This document shows positions 61,835 to 64,000 of a stretch of 64,000 nt of DNA, piece after piece. Below the pieces are notes generated by a model, which saw only the letters and a list, made by a program, of their open reading frames with translations, had not been told where the DNA came from and searched no databases. Made by a program: the position numbers and the translations under genes. The stretch spans positions 496,001 through 560,000 of the forward strand of contig NZ_CP039456.1 in assembly GCF_006974145.1 (NCBI RefSeq), written 5' to 3'. This stretch comes from Changchengzhania lutea (lineage in GTDB: Bacteria; Bacteroidota; Bacteroidia; Flavobacteriales; Flavobacteriaceae). Positions within the stretch are counted from its first letter, which is position 1. Every line of letters begins with the position of its first letter.

Positions 61835-62775
61835 AAATCCAGCTGTAATTCTTTCTTAGCGTCTTCAAATTCTGTAATCATATTTTCGACAATTTGAGCT
61901 ACGGGCTTTATATCATGAATTAAGCCTGATATTTGTCCAATTTCCAATTCACCTTCTTCTAAATCCCCCTCAAACATGCCACGTTTGGCACGCGCACGCC
62001 CCAAGAGCGCTTTAAGATTCTCAATTGTTGGTGATGTTTTGTACAACTCTTGAATATCATTATAGAATTTATTCTTGATCAAACGTACAGGTGCCAGTTC
62101 TTTTAATGTTAGTTGCGTATCTCCTTCCTTAGCATCTACAACTAGTTGTTTGAATGCTCTGTCGGCTGAAGATTCTTCGCTAGCTACAAAACGGCTACCT
62201 ACCTGCACGCCATCTGCTCCTACAATCATGGTCGCCAACATAGCCCTGCCTGTTGCAATGCCCCCAGCTGCAATAAGCGGTATCCTGATGTATTCTTTCA
62301 CCATGGGAATTAAAGTCAAGGTAGTAGTTTCGTCTCTACCGTTATGCCCCCCAGCTTCAAAACCTTCTGCGACAATGGCATCAACACCAGCCTCCTGTGC
62401 TTTTAATGCAAACTTGACACTGCTAACTACGTGTACCACGGTAACCCCTCGTTCTTTTAACCAAGACGTCCAGGTTTTTGGATTTCCCGCCGAAGTAAAA
62501 ACAATTTTAACTTCCTCTTCAATAATAATATCCATAATCTCCTGAATATTGGGATACAACATGGGTACATTAACACCAAAGGGTTGCGTTGTAGCTCGTT
62601 TACATTTTTGGATATGTTCTCGTAATACTTCTGGGTACATGGACCCTGCACCAATAAGCCCCAAAATACCTGAGTTGCTGGCAGCAGAAGCTAATCGCCA
62701 GCCGCTGTTCCAAATCATTCCTGCCTGTATAATGGGATATTTTATTCTAAACAACTCTGTAATTCTGTTTGACAT
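61831..62775 (-). CDS. nitronate monooxygenase / FabK-type flavoprotein
   Basis: 314-residue FMN enzyme with a TIM barrel. N-terminal motif KYPIIQAGMIW; phosphate-binding GFEAGGHNGRDE, then AAGGIATGRAMLATMIVGADGVQVGSRF near residues 175-205. The family contains nitronate monooxygenase and enoyl-ACP reductase FabK; motifs do not decide between them, but the single gene away from fatty-acid synthesis genes favours the former. It follows mnmA by 14 bases. Confidence 0.85.
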   Translation of the reverse strand: MSNRITELFRIKYPIIQAGMIWNSGWRLASAASNSGILGLIGAGSMYPEVLREHIQKCKRATTQPFGVNVPMLYPNIQEIMDIIIEEEVKIVFTSAGNPKTWTSWLKERGVTVVHVVSSVKFALKAQEAGVDAIVAEGFEAGGHNGRDETTTLTLIPMVKEYIRIPLIAAGGIATGRAMLATMIVGADGVQVGSRFVASEESSADRAFKQLVVDAKEGDTQLTLKELAPVRLIKNKFYNDIQELYKTSPTIENLKALLGRARAKRGMFEGDLEEGELEIGQISGLIHDIKPVAQIVENMITEFEDAKKELQLDF

Positions 62776-62789
62776 GTGCTATATAAAAA

Positions 62790-63986
62790 TTAAGAAATTA
62801 CTCCAGAACCAATGAGTTCATCTTCTAAGTACCATGCCACAAACTGACCTTCTGTAATAGCAGATTGAAAGTCTTCAAACTCTACATATAAACCACTATC
62901 TACACGATGTATCGTTGCCTCTTGTAGCGACTGGCGGTATCTAATTCTAGCTTTTACAGCCATAGACTCGTCGATTTTCAATGCCAGATCTTCACGTATC
63001 CAATGCAACTCTTCATTGGTTACAAAAAGTGCCTTTTTTAATAATCCTGGGTGTTCTTTTCCTTGACCCGTATAAATTACATTTTCTATGACATCGGTAT
63101 CAATAACAAATAGAGGTTCTACAGTACCGCCTACGGCTAAACCTTTTCTTTGACCTTTTGTAAAATAATGAGCCCCTTGATGTGTCCCTACTACCTTGCC
63201 GTCTTCAACCGTGTATTTAGGTTTTCTGGATAGGTATTGAAGCTTTTCTCTTTCGGAATTAAAATGCTGTATATCTTCTTTATAAATAGGTCTGTCTCTA
63301 CCGACTTCCACAATAATACCTTCTTTCGGTTTTAATTGTTGTTGAAGAAAATCTGGCAGTTTTACTTTTCCGATAAAACATAAACCTTGTGAATCTTTTT
63401 TATCCGCAGTTATTAAATCCAATTGTGCTGCAATCTCACGAACTTCAGGTTTAGTTAATTCTCCAATAGGGAATAAAGATCTTGAAAGTTGCTCTTGAGA
63501 AAGCTGACATAAAAAGTAAGACTGATCTTTATTAACGTCTGCTCCAGCAAGTAATTGATAAATATTTTCCCCATTCTTTTCAATAACACCTTTTCTGCAA
63601 TAGTGTCCTGTAGCCACGTAATCGGCACCTAATTCAAGGGCTATCTTCATAAACACATCAAACTTAATCTCTCTATTGCACAATACATCAGGGTTAGGTG
63701 TTCTACCCTTCTCGTATTCATGAAACATATAATCCACGATACGTTCTTTATAAGCTTCACTTAAATCTACTGTTTGAAAAGGAATATCTAATTTTTCGGC
63801 AACCAGCATCGCATCATTGCTATCATCTAACCACGGACATTCATCGGATATCGTTACCGAATCATCATGCCAATTCTTCATAAATAGACCAATTACCTCG
63901 TACCCTTGCTCCTTCAGCAAATACGCAGCAACACTAGAATCAACACCACCTGATAGGCCTATTATAACACGTTTCATTTTACTCAT
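62790..63986 (-). CDS. mnmA: tRNA-specific 2-thiouridylase MnmA
   Basis: 398-residue enzyme that adds sulfur to U34 of Lys, Glu and Gln tRNAs. The PP-loop ATP site SGGVDSS is at the N terminus; catalytic Cys are in [12 protein letters not shown] (about 103) and QGLCFIGKV (about 205). The C-terminal beta-barrel follows ([16 protein letters not shown]). Two starts are possible, ATG 63986 (MSKMKRVII) or 63977 (MKRVII); many homologues begin at the second. It appears complete at the right edge of the window. Confidence 0.95.
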   Translation of the reverse strand: MSKMKRVIIGLSGGVDSSVAAYLLKEQGYEVIGLFMKNWHDDSVTISDECPWLDDSNDAMLVAEKLDIPFQTVDLSEAYKERIVDYMFHEYEKGRTPNPDVLCNREIKFDVFMKIALELGADYVATGHYCRKGVIEKNGENIYQLLAGADVNKDQSYFLCQLSQEQLSRSLFPIGELTKPEVREIAAQLDLITADKKDSQGLCFIGKVKLPDFLQQQLKPKEGIIVEVGRDRPIYKEDIQHFNSEREKLQYLSRKPKYTVEDGKVVGTHQGAHYFTKGQRKGLAVGGTVEPLFVIDTDVIENVIYTGQGKEHPGLLKKALFVTNEELHWIREDLALKIDESMAVKARIRYRQSLQEATIHRVDSGLYVEFEDFQSAITEGQFVAWYLEDELIGSGVIS

Positions 63987-64000
63987 CTTTAAAGCGCAAA

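Noticed and set aside
62075-62545. 156-codon frame opposite the nitronate monooxygenase gene
   Set aside because: Antisense shadow with Ser/Thr-rich composition and no motif.

Overview
The window reads as chromosome of a Flavobacteriaceae-type Bacteroidetes. Supporting signs are the low GC content, a fused CcoN-CcoO oxidase with a monoheme CcoP, DUF4331 and 2TM-domain proteins, a fadN-fadA-fadE style operon, lipoproteins with a Cys lipobox, start sites mostly without a clear Shine-Dalgarno, and several families of short palindromic intergenic repeats. I found no rRNA, tRNA, CRISPR array, prophage or conjugative element. Most of the window is ordinary chromosomal gene content. The unusual material is in two insertion sequences, a set of structured repeats and several regulatory sites.

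Layout. 1-5.9 kb: fatty-acid beta-oxidation operon (FadN-like, thiolase, acyl-CoA dehydrogenase) interrupted by a four-helix-bundle gene flanked by inverted repeats. 6-8.5 kb: secreted subtilisin lipoprotein and an IS1595-family element. 8.6-14 kb: DUF6265 protein, M28 and M1 peptidases, YdeI-like protein, alpha/beta hydrolase-OsmC fusion. 14-16.7 kb: MoxR-type ATPase plus vWA partner. 16.8-26.6 kb: FNR-like regulator divergent from a complete cbb3 oxidase cluster (ccoI, ccoS, ccoNO, ccoQ, ccoP, ccoG, fixH, safE-like). 26.6-27.4 kb: GIY-YIG gene inside a field of repeats. 27.4-32.5 kb: TetR, ABC, HlyD and TolC export operon. 32.5-37 kb: Usp, HemN, SodC, then an ECF sigma/anti-sigma pair. 37.4-40 kb: TPR lipoprotein and two DUF4331 proteins. 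40-43.8 kb: LETM1-related protein, LpxD, a structured repeat and a CHASE membrane protein. 44-47.3 kb: LytTR regulator, 2TM protein, histidine kinase with a fused 2TM domain, TPR protein. 47.4-50.8 kb: an esterase-TPR gene split by an IS110-family element. 50.8-56.3 kb: TonB, P1 peptidase, M23 peptidase, and an ECF sigma operon with an unusual MPELP/WGEKF repeat protein. 56.5-64 kb: DUF2911, MeaB, PAP2, MATE, a second structured-repeat copy, a PD40 protein, nitronate monooxygenase and MnmA.

How it fits together. The FNR-like regulator, the cbb3 oxidase cluster and HemN form a low-oxygen respiration set. Dyads of the form TGAY-N4-RTCA lie upstream of the regulator/ccoI, ccoS and hemN/sodC, which suggests one regulon. 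The TetR operon has a perfect 8+1+8 operator candidate sitting between its promoter elements.

The most interesting signals are: (1) an IS110-family insertion whose removal at a shared ACGTT restores the host reading frame exactly, leaving a 289-nt left end that is a candidate bridge RNA; (2) a 200-bp multi-hairpin repeat in two near-identical copies that differ almost only in one short segment; (3) a GIY-YIG nuclease gene flanked by 34-bp direct repeats; (4) palindromic repeats fused to start codons inside two operons.
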